Shown: piece after piece, positions 46,219-55,355 of the stretch | How positions within the stretch are numbered: position 1 is the first letter of the stretch | Layout of the letters: each line of letters starts with the position of its first letter | Source of the DNA: Hymenobacter glacieicola | GTDB lineage: Bacteria > Bacteroidota > Bacteroidia > Cytophagales > Hymenobacteraceae | Assembly: GCF_014640315.1 (NCBI RefSeq) | Contig: NZ_BMGS01000002.1 | Coordinates: 407,313-471,312, forward strand | Length of the DNA: 64,000 nucleotides | Direction of reading: 5' to 3' | Translations under genes and position numbers: made by a program | Notes under the pieces: generated by a model | The model's database searches: none | What the model was told of the DNA's origin: nothing | Seen by the model: the letters and a program-made list of their open reading frames with translations, nothing else

Positions 46219-48261
46219 CTACTTTACAATCGTAAACTCTACGCGCCGATTCAGCTTGCGGGTTTCCTCTTTCTCGTTGGAGGCCCGGGGGCGGCTGCCG
46301 CCGTAACCGATGGTGCTGATGCGGGTTTCGGGTACGCCCTTCACAACAAGGTAGCGCTTCACCTCGGCCACGCGCTCCTCGGAGAGCTTCACGTTCAAGT
46401 CGGCCCGGCCCTGGTTGTCGGTGTGGCCCTCCAGGCGAATGTTAACCGTGGGGTTATCCTGCAGGGTGCGAGCCAAGCGGTTAAGCTCGGTGTAGGAAGC
46501 CGGCAGTAAGGTGTACTTGCCCTGGGCAAAAATCAGGGTAGGCAGCTCCAGGCTAGAGCCGACGGCGGCCGGCACCAGCAGCAGCTCCAGGGCGCGGGAG
46601 CCGCTCATTGTCACGGTGTCGGTGGCCGTGAGGTAGCCCGCGCGGGAGGCCAGCAGGCGGTAGCGGCCGGGCGGCAGGGTGAGCTGGTAATTGCCGCCCG
46701 CCACATCGGTGCGGGCCGTGGCGTTGAAGGCCAAGTCGTTACCCAGCCGAATGGCCTTTACCTCCGTGGCCAGGGGCTGCCGCGTTTTGGCGTCGAGGGT
46801 ACGGCCCGTCAGCAGGGTGCGGGCGGCCACGGCGGGCGCTACCGGCTCGGGTGGGGCCGGCTTGACCGTGTCGCTCGGGGCTACCCCAGTCACAGTCCGG
46901 AACAAATCGGCGGGGCCGTTGGCCGTGCGGGAGGCCGCGTAGTAGGCTTGCTTGCCATCAGCCGAAAGGCTCAGGTAGGCATCGAAGCCGGGCCCGTTCA
47001 GCGGGGCGCCCACGTTGCGGGGCTCACTCCAGCGGGTCCAGGAGTCATCGAGGCGCTGGCTGACGAAGATATCGGCGCTGCCGTAGCCAGCGTGACCGTA
47101 GGAGCTGAAGTACAGCGTTTTGCCATCGGGAGCCAGCCAGGGTGCAAAGTCAAAACCGGGCGAGTTGATAACCGCGCCCAAACTAACCGGGTCATTCCAG
47201 ATGCCATCGGCCCCGGGCCGACTCAGGTACAGGTCGTTGCCGCCCTGGGAGTCGCCGCGTTCCAGGGAAAGCAGCAGGATTTTCTCGTCGGGGGTCATAA
47301 AGAAAGACGTAGCCGGGGCCGCCGAGTAGTAGTTAGCCACGTCCAGGGACACCGGGTGCCCGTTTTTACCGGTAGCTCCCCGCGCCACCTGACTCAGGCC
47401 TTCGTCCCGGAAGGAGCCGTCCCGCTCGTAGTGGCCCCGCAGCAGCAGGGTTTTGCCCCCGTTCGTAATGGCCATGACGCCATTGTGCTGGGTAGTATTT
47501 AGCGCATCGAGGCGGGTAGCCGGGCCCCAGCTGCGGCCCTCGTCAGCGGAGGTACTCACCCAAATGTCGCCGGATTCGGTGACGCCTTCCGTGTTGCCGG
47601 CGTAGCGGGTGCGCACAAAGTACAGGGCACGACCATCGGGGGCCAGTACGGGCTGCAGCTCGTTGCCGCCGGGCGTGTTCAGGCTGGCCAGCGGCTCGGG
47701 CGCCCCGAAGCCGGGCTGGCTATTATCTACGTTGAGCCGCAGCTTGAACAGCTTCCACTGCTGGGTGGCGCGGTTTTGTACCCGCTGCCCTACCACCGGG
47801 GTGCCGTTAAACTTGTCGGCCGCGGCCAGGGAAGCGCACTTGTCGTTGCCCCGGCTCACCAGCAAAAAGCTCCCAATGGGTCCCGAAGGCACTAGCTTCC
47901 ACTGCTGGTAGAAGCTGCCCGTCCAGGGGCGCTGCACCAGGGGCGCGTTTTCGTCGGGCTTTTCCAGGGTAAGGCACTTGCCACTGTGCCGGGCCTCAAT
48001 GCGGTAAAAGTCGCTACCCTTGGCGGCTGGCACAAAGCGCCACTGCTGGCTATTAGCGTGCGTAAATTCCCACTGAACACCCGTGGCGCCGGCTTCGATG
48101 GAGGCATTGGTAACGTCAAGGGAACGGCCGCTACTACGGGCAATCACGCCGTACCACGCGTGCTCATCAGGAATAAAGGTGGCCTGGGCGAAGAGGGAAG
48201 GCGAGGCAAAAAACAGCAGTGCCCACAACGGCACTACCAAGCGAAACAGCGGATTTGTCAT
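46219..48261 (-). CDS. RICIN plus PD40 propeller plus OmpA fusion protein
   Basis: A 680-residue exported protein. After a signal peptide (ending SPSLFAQA) comes a RICIN-type beta-trefoil with QQWRF, QQWKL and QQWKL repeats (residues about 30-170), then PD40/TolB-like repeats (PDGRALYFVR, PDGKTLYFSS, DGKQAYYAAS; about 190-450), then a CarboxypepD_reg domain (RTLDAKTRQPLATEV) and a C-terminal OmpA domain (EGHTDNQGRADLNVKLSEERVAEVKRYL with the peptidoglycan-binding Asp and Arg). It probably anchors to peptidoglycan and binds sugar polymers. Confidence 0.9.
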   Translation of the reverse strand: MTNPLFRLVVPLWALLFFASPSLFAQATFIPDEHAWYGVIARSSGRSLDVTNASIEAGATGVQWEFTHANSQQWRFVPAAKGSDFYRIEARHSGKCLTLEKPDENAPLVQRPWTGSFYQQWKLVPSGPIGSFLLVSRGNDKCASLAAADKFNGTPVVGQRVQNRATQQWKLFKLRLNVDNSQPGFGAPEPLASLNTPGGNELQPVLAPDGRALYFVRTRYAGNTEGVTESGDIWVSTSADEGRSWGPATRLDALNTTQHNGVMAITNGGKTLLLRGHYERDGSFRDEGLSQVARGATGKNGHPVSLDVANYYSAAPATSFFMTPDEKILLLSLERGDSQGGNDLYLSRPGADGIWNDPVSLGAVINSPGFDFAPWLAPDGKTLYFSSYGHAGYGSADIFVSQRLDDSWTRWSEPRNVGAPLNGPGFDAYLSLSADGKQAYYAASRTANGPADLFRTVTGVAPSDTVKPAPPEPVAPAVAARTLLTGRTLDAKTRQPLATEVKAIRLGNDLAFNATARTDVAGGNYQLTLPPGRYRLLASRAGYLTATDTVTMSGSRALELLLVPAAVGSSLELPTLIFAQGKYTLLPASYTELNRLARTLQDNPTVNIRLEGHTDNQGRADLNVKLSEERVAEVKRYLVVKGVPETRISTIGYGGSRPRASNEKEETRKLNRRVEFTIVK

Positions 48262-48475
48262 GCACGCGAAACGGATGAACCGGGGCGTAAGTTAGCCCAG
48301 AAATCGGCGGCGCCCCGGCAATAGCGCGAAAAGGCGCTGCTCGCCTCAACGGGAAAGCAACGCCTTTTGGTATGAAATTCTGCGCTATAGGTTTCTGGCG
48401 CTCACGCCACGTGTCACTGGAGGCAGGGGTTAAGGTAGCTGGGCTGGGGTGGTTCCTACCGCCTAGCTATACCGT

Positions 48476-48679
48476 TTAGTTGTTATTGATGTATTTGAAA
48501 CGAACAAACCGGTCGTTCTCGTAGATGGCGGTGAAGTGTCCCCCACTGGCTTTGGTGTCTGATTTGCGTTCTGCAGGCTTGTGGTTATGGTTTGCCGAAG
48601 AGCTGGTAGGAACGGCAGGGTACGCACCGGGAGCCATCCCGGGCACATGGCAGATGAAGGAGAGAATCTTGGACGGCAT
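48476..48679 (-). CDS. Small unknown protein
   Basis: A 67-residue protein from ATG 48679 (MPSKILSFICHVPGMAPG) and rich in Pro, Lys and Asn, ending in YENDRFVRFKYINNN. No family was recognised. Many Bacteroidetes genomes have small proteins with a similar basic tail. Confidence 0.45.
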   Translation of the reverse strand: MPSKILSFICHVPGMAPGAYPAVPTSSSANHNHKPAERKSDTKASGGHFTAIYENDRFVRFKYINNN

Positions 48680-49195
48680 GGTTTGTTTTTCGTTAGCGGT
48701 TAGATGTTTAGACACGAGCAAATCTGTGGTTAAGTGAGAAAAAACTGCATTTAAGCACTTTCAAGCGGCATTTCGTCAGATCAAATATAAACATATTATC
48801 ATTTGATTGAACGATGCTAAGGTATATTTTTTCTCCTTAAAATGTAAATCAGTAGCACCCCTGATTTTTACTCCGTACTGGTACGGATATTTCCCTTGCC
48901 CTCTCTAATCCTGGTTTTTCCTCAGCTACTAATTGCTTTTGGCCCATGCTGTTAAGCACAAAAGTGCCTTCTAGCCTATGTAAAGGACGTTTTGAGGACA
49001 GCAAGCGGTACGCGCAGTCGCCTGGCTTTTCGTAGTTAAGAGTTTCTGCCTTGCTTTGCCTGTTGCCCAGTAGCCGCGCCCTAGCGGCCCAATGACGTAG
49101 CCAATTTTTTATTCTCAATCACCTCGTTCCTGTGGCTATATACTCCTGACAGGATTATTGCACATTGGCTAGCAATCTACCTATTCGCTTATCTA
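48680..49195. other. Intergenic region of about 515 bases
   Basis: AT-rich around 48780-48850 (likely promoter), then a mixed region with an 89-codon minus-strand frame of no gene-like composition. Nothing certain. Confidence 0.4.
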
Positions 49196-49867
49196 CTAGG
49201 ATATTAGCTTATGTCGCAACGCGTATTGAATCAGGCCGACTACGGATTTGGAGTTGGTTTTGGTAAACAGATTGCGCCGGTGGGTTTCCACGGTACGCTC
49301 ACTGATAAACAAGGCCTCCGCAATGGCTTGGTTGGAATACTCCTGCGCGATTAGCTGCAAAATTTCCCGCTCCCTGCTGGTTAACTCGGCCGGACGGCTG
49401 CCTTCCAGCGCCGCCGGAATGTGCATGTTCTGCAGCAGCGTAGCCGCTACATCGTGGCTGAAGTAGCTGCGGCCAACGGCTACCTGCCGGATGGCGTCGC
49501 TTAATTCGGCGCGGTTAGCAGTTTTGAGCACGTAGCCGGAACCGCCGGCTTCCAGCATTTCCGCCACCGTCGCGTGGTCGTGAAACATACTCAGAATCAG
49601 CACCCGAATATGGGGCCAGCGCGACCGGATAGCCCGCGCCAGTTCAATGCCCGACATTTCGGGCATGTTCAGGTCCAGCACGGCCACCTGAATATACGGG
49701 TGCCGATCTGCCAGAATACTTAGGGCCTCCGTGCCGCTATAGGCCTGGGCTACCACTTGCAGGCCAGTTTCGGGCCGTAGCATACCTTTTATACCTTCTA
49801 CCACTACCGGATGGTCATCCACTAGCAAAAGCGAGATTGGTTCTTCCTCGGGTAGAGATTCAGGCAT
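49196..49867 (-). CDS. LuxR-type (NarL) response regulator
   Basis: A 223-residue protein from ATG 49867 (MPESLPEEEPISLLLVDDHP). The receiver domain has the acidic pair DD (residues 17-18), the phosphoacceptor Asp65 in AVLDLNMPE and the Lys in YVLKT. The C-terminal LuxR helix-turn-helix is AELTSREREILQLIAQEYSNQAIAEALFISERTVETHRRNL. No histidine kinase is adjacent, so its partner is elsewhere. Confidence 0.93.
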   Translation of the reverse strand: MPESLPEEEPISLLLVDDHPVVVEGIKGMLRPETGLQVVAQAYSGTEALSILADRHPYIQVAVLDLNMPEMSGIELARAIRSRWPHIRVLILSMFHDHATVAEMLEAGGSGYVLKTANRAELSDAIRQVAVGRSYFSHDVAATLLQNMHIPAALEGSRPAELTSREREILQLIAQEYSNQAIAEALFISERTVETHRRNLFTKTNSKSVVGLIQYALRHKLIS

Positions 49868-50110
49868 GGCGGCACAGTGACAGCACACTGTATTTTTCGG
49901 GCGAATAATAGCGTATGAGGTACAAAGAAAGATACTATAATCCTCTCCGATCATCAATATAAGAACAAGAATATATTATAATAGTTCGACGGCACCAAGC
50001 GGCCCCACAAGCAGAGCGCGGAACGTGTTGGCTACCAGAGCTGCCCTACAGCTAACTCAGGCAAAACCGCCACGCTCCGCGCCTTACCTACGCGAACCAC
50101 ATACTACCTT

Positions 50111-51415
50111 CTATTTGAGCCCATACTTACCCCGGAACTTGTCGCGCAGGTAGGTTTGCTTGGTATCGAGGCGGAAGGCGCGGCCGTCAATCCAGGCGCG
50201 CGACACGTCGTTGGTGCGCATGTCGAGCAGGTCGCCGCGGCTTACGACCAGCGTGGCGCTTTTGCCCGCTTCCACAGAGCCAAAGTCCTTCTCGATGCCC
50301 AGGATGCGGGCCGGGCTCAGGGTAACGGCTTCCAGGGCCTGCTCCTTGGTAAGGCCGTAGCCGGCGGCGGTGCCGGCAATGAAGGCCAGGTTGCGGGCCC
50401 CGGAGGTTTCCTGGGCGCCCTCATAATCCAGGCAGAACCGGATGCCGGCCTGCTGAAGCATGCTAGGCAGACGGTAGGGCTGGTCGTAGTCGTCGCCCTC
50501 GCGGCGGGGCAGGGCGTGGATGCGGGACAGGACCACGGCCACGTCGTTCTGCTTCAGAAAGTCGAGCATCATCCAGGCGTCGCGGGCGCCCACCACGGTT
50601 ACCTTCTGCACGCCCAGGCGCTTGGCAAACCGCACCGCTTCCACCAGCTCCTTGCCGTAGTCAGCGTGGATGAACAGGGTTTTGCTCCCATCAAAAAGGC
50701 CGGCCAAGGAGGTCAGGCGCAGGTTTTCCTTGCGGCCGGCGGGCTGCTGGCGGTAGGCGCTGGCCTCCGTGAGCAGGCTTTCCAGCTGGCGCAGCTGCTC
50801 CTGCCGGGCCTTTTCGCGGCGCTCCAGCACCTGGGCGTCCTCGGCGGGGTTGGTTTTGAGGATCATGGCCGGCCAGTTCAGGTGCAGCCCGTCGTCGGCG
50901 CGCACCTGCGCGTCCTGCCAGTTCCAGGCATCCAGCTGCACCACGCTGCTCTGGCCCGAGAGGATGCCACCGCGGGGCGTTACCTGGGTAAGTAGTACGC
51001 CGTTGGTGCGCACCGTCGGGATGATGTCGGAGTCGGTGTTGTAGGCAATGAGGCTGCGCACGTTGGGGTTGAACTCGCCCACCTCCCGGGAGTCCACGGT
51101 AGCCCGAATAGACTCCACTTCGGTCAGGCCCAGGGTGGAGTTGGGCAGAATCAGGCCGGGGTAAATCTGCTGGCCTTTCACGTCGATGACCTCGTAGGCG
51201 GCGCGGTCCTGCCCGAAGCCGCTCTGGGCCCCGGCGTAGGTGATGCGGCCCTTGTCGAAGGCCACGGCGGCGTCGGGCACTACCGTGCCGTTGCCCACGT
51301 GCAGGGTGCCGCCCAGCAGCAGCACCGGCTTGCTCTGGGCCGGCGCCGGGGCCGGTACCTGGGCCAGGGCGGGGGTAGCGACGAGCAGGGCCAGGGAGAA
51401 AAGTATGTGTTTCAT
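50111..51415 (-). CDS. Amidohydrolase-family exported protein, first metal motif missing
   Basis: A 434-residue protein with signal peptide (ALLVATPALAQ). It has the amidohydrolase end GIEKDFGSVEAGKSATLVVSRGDLLD and the TLHVGNGTVVPDAAV start, but the usual HxH after the first domain is replaced (QIYPGLILPNSTLG). It lies 199 bases downstream of the 1020-residue amidohydrolase. Such pairs are common in this group; the metal-poor member may assist or stabilise the active one. Confidence 0.82.
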   Translation of the reverse strand: MKHILFSLALLVATPALAQVPAPAPAQSKPVLLLGGTLHVGNGTVVPDAAVAFDKGRITYAGAQSGFGQDRAAYEVIDVKGQQIYPGLILPNSTLGLTEVESIRATVDSREVGEFNPNVRSLIAYNTDSDIIPTVRTNGVLLTQVTPRGGILSGQSSVVQLDAWNWQDAQVRADDGLHLNWPAMILKTNPAEDAQVLERREKARQEQLRQLESLLTEASAYRQQPAGRKENLRLTSLAGLFDGSKTLFIHADYGKELVEAVRFAKRLGVQKVTVVGARDAWMMLDFLKQNDVAVVLSRIHALPRREGDDYDQPYRLPSMLQQAGIRFCLDYEGAQETSGARNLAFIAGTAAGYGLTKEQALEAVTLSPARILGIEKDFGSVEAGKSATLVVSRGDLLDMRTNDVSRAWIDGRAFRLDTKQTYLRDKFRGKYGLK

Positions 51416-51442
51416 GGGGTTGATGTCATGGTTAATCCGAAC

Positions 51443-51548
51443 GTCATGCTGAGCGCAGCCGGAGGCGTAGTCGAAGCATCTCTACCTCTGACTAATGACT
51501 GGCACCACAACGAAGCGGGAGAGATGCTTCGACTGCGCTCCGCATGAC
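51443..51548. repeat. Imperfect inverted repeat of the GTCATGC type
   Basis: GTCATGCTGAGCGCAG...GTAGTCGAAGCATCTC pairs with GAGATGCTTCGACTGCGCTCCGCATGAC, separated by a short spacer, between two amidohydrolase genes. A third related fragment, gcgagatgctgcc...gtcagcatgac, follows at 51572-51602. Confidence 0.75.
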
Positions 51549-51614
51549 AGGCGAGGGTGGCAACGTAAGCCGAGCGAGATGCTGCCTTCGTCAGCATGAC
51601 AGCCGGAGTTGATG

Positions 51615-54600
51615 TTACTGGTCCAGCTCTTTTTCCTCGCCCAGGGTGTCGCAGTGGTAGTGCTTGGTGGGCTTGGCGGTGGGCAGTTGGGTAGCGGCGC
51701 CGCCTTTCTTGGCCTCCAGCATTTTCTGCACGATGCGCAGGCGCTCCTGCTGCATCTGCTGGCGCAATTGCTGGTCGTTTTCCAGGCTGAACATCTCGCG
51801 GCCGTCCACGAAGGTGCGCTCGGCGCGGGCGTACACGCTCAAGGGGTTGTCGGTCCAGAGCACTACGTCGGCGTCCTTGCCTTCCCGGATGCTGCCCATG
51901 TTCCGGTCCAGGTGCAGCATTTTGGCCGGGTTGATGGTCACCATTTTCAGGGCTTCCTCTTCCGAGAGGTGGCTGTACTTCACCATTTTGGCGGCTTCCT
52001 GGTTGAGGCGGCGGCTCATTTCGGCGTCGTCGGAGTTGAGGGCCACGTTCAGGCCCACGTCGTGCATGATGCCGGCGTTGTAGGGAATGGCATCGCGCAC
52101 CTCATTTTTATAGGCCCACCAGTCGGAGAAGGTGCTGGCGTTGATATTGCGCTGCTTCATCTTGTCGGCCACTTTGTAGCCTTCCAGGATGTGGGTGAAG
52201 GTGTTCACTGGGAAGCCCATGCGGTCCGACACGCCCATAAGCATGTTGATTTCCGACTGCACGTAGCTGTGGCAGGTGATGAAGCGCTGCCGGTTCAGGA
52301 TTTCCACCAGGGCCTCGAGCTCCAGGTCGCGGCGCGGGGCCTCGCCCTTTTTCTGCTTGGCCTTGCTGAGCTTGTTCCAGGCTTTCCACTCCTGCTCGTA
52401 CTCCTTGGCCCGGGTGAAGGCATCCACGAACACCTGCTCGGTGCCCATGCGGGTCTGGGGGAAGCGCACCACGTTGGCCTCGCCCCAGTTGCTTTGCTTC
52501 ACGTTCTCGCCGAGGGCAAACTTGATGAAGCCAGGCGCCCCGGCAATCTTCATCTGCTCCGGGGTCATGCCCCAGCGCAGCTTGATCAGGGCCGATTGCC
52601 CGCCGATGGGGTTGGCCGAACCGTGCAGGAGCTGGGCGGCCACTACCCCGCCGGCCAGGTCGCGGTACACGTCCACGTCCTCGGGGTCCACCACGTCGCT
52701 GATCCGCACCTCGGAGGTTACCGACTGGGTGCCTTCGTTTACGCCCTCGGCAATGGCAATGTGGCTATGCTCATCAATGATGCCCGGCGTTAGGTGCTTG
52801 CCGGTACCATCGATGCTGCGCCCCCCGCTGGGCACCGAGAGGTTACGGCCAATCTTCGTGATTTTGCCGTTTTGCAGCAGCACATCGGTGTTTTCGAGCT
52901 TGCCGGCGGCCTCACTGGTCCACACGGTGGTGTTCTTGATAAGTACCGTTTGCTGGGTGGGCACTTCCGTGCGGCCGTAGGCCACAAAGGGGTACTGCAC
53001 CTGACCCAGCTGGGGCGGTACGGGCGCTTTCACGGAGTCGCGGCGGGCGGCGCGGGAGGCTTCTTCCAGGCGGCGGGCTGACCACTTCACGTTCGTCGCG
53101 TCGGGCAGTTGGCCGTCGCCCTGGAAGGTGCGGCCTTCGGCGGTGTAGTAGCCGCTGAGGCGGATGGCGCCGCTACCCTTGGTTTTGGGGCTGGGGTTGA
53201 AGACGAGGGTAGCCAGTTCGCCGTTCACGCTGAGGGAGCCTTTCACCGTGTCGCCGGGGGCTTTGGCAATTTTCAGCTCGGGGCTTTCGGGCTTGCCGGC
53301 CAGCAGGAGCTTCATTTCCGGCTGGCTGCCCACTTGCAGGGAGTACACGCCGCGGTAGTCGGCTGGGATGGTGCTGAGCTGGTACCGCTCGCCCTGCACC
53401 CAGTTGTCCAGCAGCACGTTGTCGTCGGCGAGCAGGCGGCCGGAGCAGACCAGGAAGTTGGCTTCCATGCCGGGCCGCAGGGCCCCTACCCTATCCTGCA
53501 CGTTCACCAGGGCGGCGGGGGTAGCCGTGAGGGCCTGCAGGGCCTGCTCCTCCGAGAGGCCGTACTGCACGGCTTTGCGCAGGTTGGGCAGAAACTTCTT
53601 TTTGTCCTTGAGGTCGGCGGCGGAAAAGGCGAAGGGTACGCCGGCCTTGGCCAGCAGGGCGGCGTTGGCCGGGGCCATTTCCCAGTGCTTCAGCTCCTGC
53701 AAGCTCACGCGGGCCGCGTCGTACACGTCATCGACCTGGTAGGCGTCGGGGAAGTTCAGGGTCAGGATCAGCGGGGCCTTGGTGGCCTTGAGGTCGTTTA
53801 CGCGCTGGTACTCGTCACCGCGGCTTTTGATGATGTACTGCACCCCAAACTCGTCGCCCAGCTTGTCCGCGCGCAGGGCGCTGAGCTTGTCGCGCACCTC
53901 GAAAATGGCGGGCAGACCCCGCTGCTGGTTCAGGGCCCGCAGCGAGAGGTTTTGCTCGCGGGTGGGGTTGCGCTGGTTCCAGTCGGCGTCGAGGTAGCTC
54001 TGGCGCAAGAGGGCAATACTTCCCATCAACGACGAGGGGTAGTCCTGGGTGCTGCTGCCCTTGTCGAAGCTGAAGGTAGCGGCGGCGCGGTCCTGGAGCA
54101 GCACCTCACTTTCGCGGCGGGTGGTGTTGAGGCTCACCAGCGCAGCCGTGCCGCGGGCAATGCCATCGGGCTGGTGGGTAAGTACCGCCCCGAAGCCCAG
54201 GCGACGGTACACGTCGGCCTGGTCGGCGTTGACGCGGAACAGCTCGGCGGCGTTGACTTCGGGGTGCACGGCCTGGTTCCAGTCGTAGGCCCCGGCCTTG
54301 GTGCTTTCCATCTGGGGTCCGGCGCGGCGGCCCTGGCGCTCGGGGGCTTTCACCTCGGGCACCCCGTAGGAGGCGTACAAATCCACGAAGCCTGGATAGA
54401 TAAAGCGCCCTTTCAGGTCCTGGACCACGGCTCCGGCCGGAATTTTCACGTTGGGCCCCACGGCCTCCACCTTCCCGTCCCGGATCAGCAGGGTAGCATC
54501 CTGAAGGCGGGTTTTGTAGTCGGTGAAAATAGTGGCGTGCGTGAAGGCGTACACGCCCGGGCGCTGGTCGTAAACGCCGTTGCGGGGGAAGGTAGCGGGC

Positions 54601-54677
54601 TGCTGGGCCTGGGCCGCCGAGAGGCTGCCGGCCACGAGCCCGCCGGCGAGTCCCAGCCGGCGAAGATCAATGTGCAT
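51615..54677 (-). CDS. Amidohydrolase with two amidohydrolase-like halves, exported
   Basis: A 1020-residue protein with a signal peptide (VAGSLSAAQAQ). The N-terminal half resembles an amidohydrolase but has FVDLYASYG in place of DxHxH. The C-terminal half is complete: GIIDEHSHIAIAEG (HxH), ITCHSYVQ, FTHILEGYK and LNSDDAEM. The active half may cut amide or similar bonds in peptides or nucleosides; the substrate is unknown. It precedes the 434-residue gene, probably in one transcript. Confidence 0.88.
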   Translation of the reverse strand: MHIDLRRLGLAGGLVAGSLSAAQAQQPATFPRNGVYDQRPGVYAFTHATIFTDYKTRLQDATLLIRDGKVEAVGPNVKIPAGAVVQDLKGRFIYPGFVDLYASYGVPEVKAPERQGRRAGPQMESTKAGAYDWNQAVHPEVNAAELFRVNADQADVYRRLGFGAVLTHQPDGIARGTAALVSLNTTRRESEVLLQDRAAATFSFDKGSSTQDYPSSLMGSIALLRQSYLDADWNQRNPTREQNLSLRALNQQRGLPAIFEVRDKLSALRADKLGDEFGVQYIIKSRGDEYQRVNDLKATKAPLILTLNFPDAYQVDDVYDAARVSLQELKHWEMAPANAALLAKAGVPFAFSAADLKDKKKFLPNLRKAVQYGLSEEQALQALTATPAALVNVQDRVGALRPGMEANFLVCSGRLLADDNVLLDNWVQGERYQLSTIPADYRGVYSLQVGSQPEMKLLLAGKPESPELKIAKAPGDTVKGSLSVNGELATLVFNPSPKTKGSGAIRLSGYYTAEGRTFQGDGQLPDATNVKWSARRLEEASRAARRDSVKAPVPPQLGQVQYPFVAYGRTEVPTQQTVLIKNTTVWTSEAAGKLENTDVLLQNGKITKIGRNLSVPSGGRSIDGTGKHLTPGIIDEHSHIAIAEGVNEGTQSVTSEVRISDVVDPEDVDVYRDLAGGVVAAQLLHGSANPIGGQSALIKLRWGMTPEQMKIAGAPGFIKFALGENVKQSNWGEANVVRFPQTRMGTEQVFVDAFTRAKEYEQEWKAWNKLSKAKQKKGEAPRRDLELEALVEILNRQRFITCHSYVQSEINMLMGVSDRMGFPVNTFTHILEGYKVADKMKQRNINASTFSDWWAYKNEVRDAIPYNAGIMHDVGLNVALNSDDAEMSRRLNQEAAKMVKYSHLSEEEALKMVTINPAKMLHLDRNMGSIREGKDADVVLWTDNPLSVYARAERTFVDGREMFSLENDQQLRQQMQQERLRIVQKMLEAKKGGAATQLPTAKPTKHYHCDTLGEEKELDQ

Positions 54678-54861
54678 GGAGTAGAGGTATGAGGAATAGA
54701 AGAAAACGAGCAGGTGAAAAGCCCTTGCGGGCAGGAGCTACTCAAGAGCCTGACTGCCTGGGTGCCAGCAAAGAAGCGCTTCGGCAACCTGGGTTGCACC
54801 ACGACAGTATGCTGCAAGGGCAACCCAACTACGCACCAAAACCCGACAAATCCATCATCCT

Positions 54862-55071
54862 ATGCGCAAAGGCACCCAAGTAACCTGGAAATACGGCACC
54901 GGCACGGCCACCGGCAAAATTGAGGAAACCCACAAGGAGTCCGTCACCCGTAAGCTGCAGGGCGCCGACATCACCCGCCACGGCACCCCCGACAATCCCG
55001 CCTACCTCATCGTGCAGGACAACGGCGACAAGGTCCTCAAGCTCCAAAGCGAGGTTAAGCCTGCCAAGTAA
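54862..55071 (+). CDS. DUF2945-like small protein
   Basis: A 69-residue protein with KGTQVTWKYGTGTATGKIEE and a PAYLIVQDNGDKVLKLQSEV end, the pattern of DUF2945 (hypervirulence-associated TUDOR-like) proteins. It is small and probably cytoplasmic. It is divergent from the amidohydrolase gene. Confidence 0.82.
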   Translation: MRKGTQVTWKYGTGTATGKIEETHKESVTRKLQGADITRHGTPDNPAYLIVQDNGDKVLKLQSEVKPAK

Positions 55072-55143
55072 CGCTTTGACTAGCTGCGCTGGGCAGTGGC
55101 CTGGCAAGTCATGGCTCCTGATTCATCCTCGACTCAAATAAGC

Positions 55144-55239
55144 TGTCATGCAGAGCGCAGCGAAGCATCTCGCGTGCTGACGTTGCGGCAGTAACCCAGG
55201 CGTCAGCATGCAAGATGCTTCGCTGCGCTCTGCATGACA
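55144..55239. repeat. Perfect inverted repeat, GTCATGCAGAGC type
   Basis: A 27-base arm (TGTCATGCAGAGCGCAGCGAAGCATCT, 55144-55170) pairs perfectly with its complement (55213-55239), with a nested GCTGACG/CGTCAGC pair in the loop. It lies downstream of the DUF2945 gene. Confidence 0.85.
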
Positions 55240-55302
55240 ACCTCTTGTCTTACAGTCTACACTCTCTATAGGGTAGTCCCCAGCCTACCCCTGCCGACAA
55301 CA

Positions 55303-55334
55303 AAAAGCCCCGCCGAATACTCGGCGGGGCTTTT
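55303..55334. terminator. Terminator hairpin after the permease
   Basis: A 14-base perfect inverted repeat (AAAAGCCCCGCCGA/TCGGCGGGGCTTTT, 4-base loop) just after the permease stop at 55356, with A/T tracts on both sides. Confidence 0.85.
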
Positions 55335-55355
55335 GACTTAGGGTGTTAACGCGCC

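Noticed and set aside
48849..49118. An 89-codon minus-strand frame
   Set aside because: It lies in a gap but has no recognisable motif, signal or partner, and its composition looks random.
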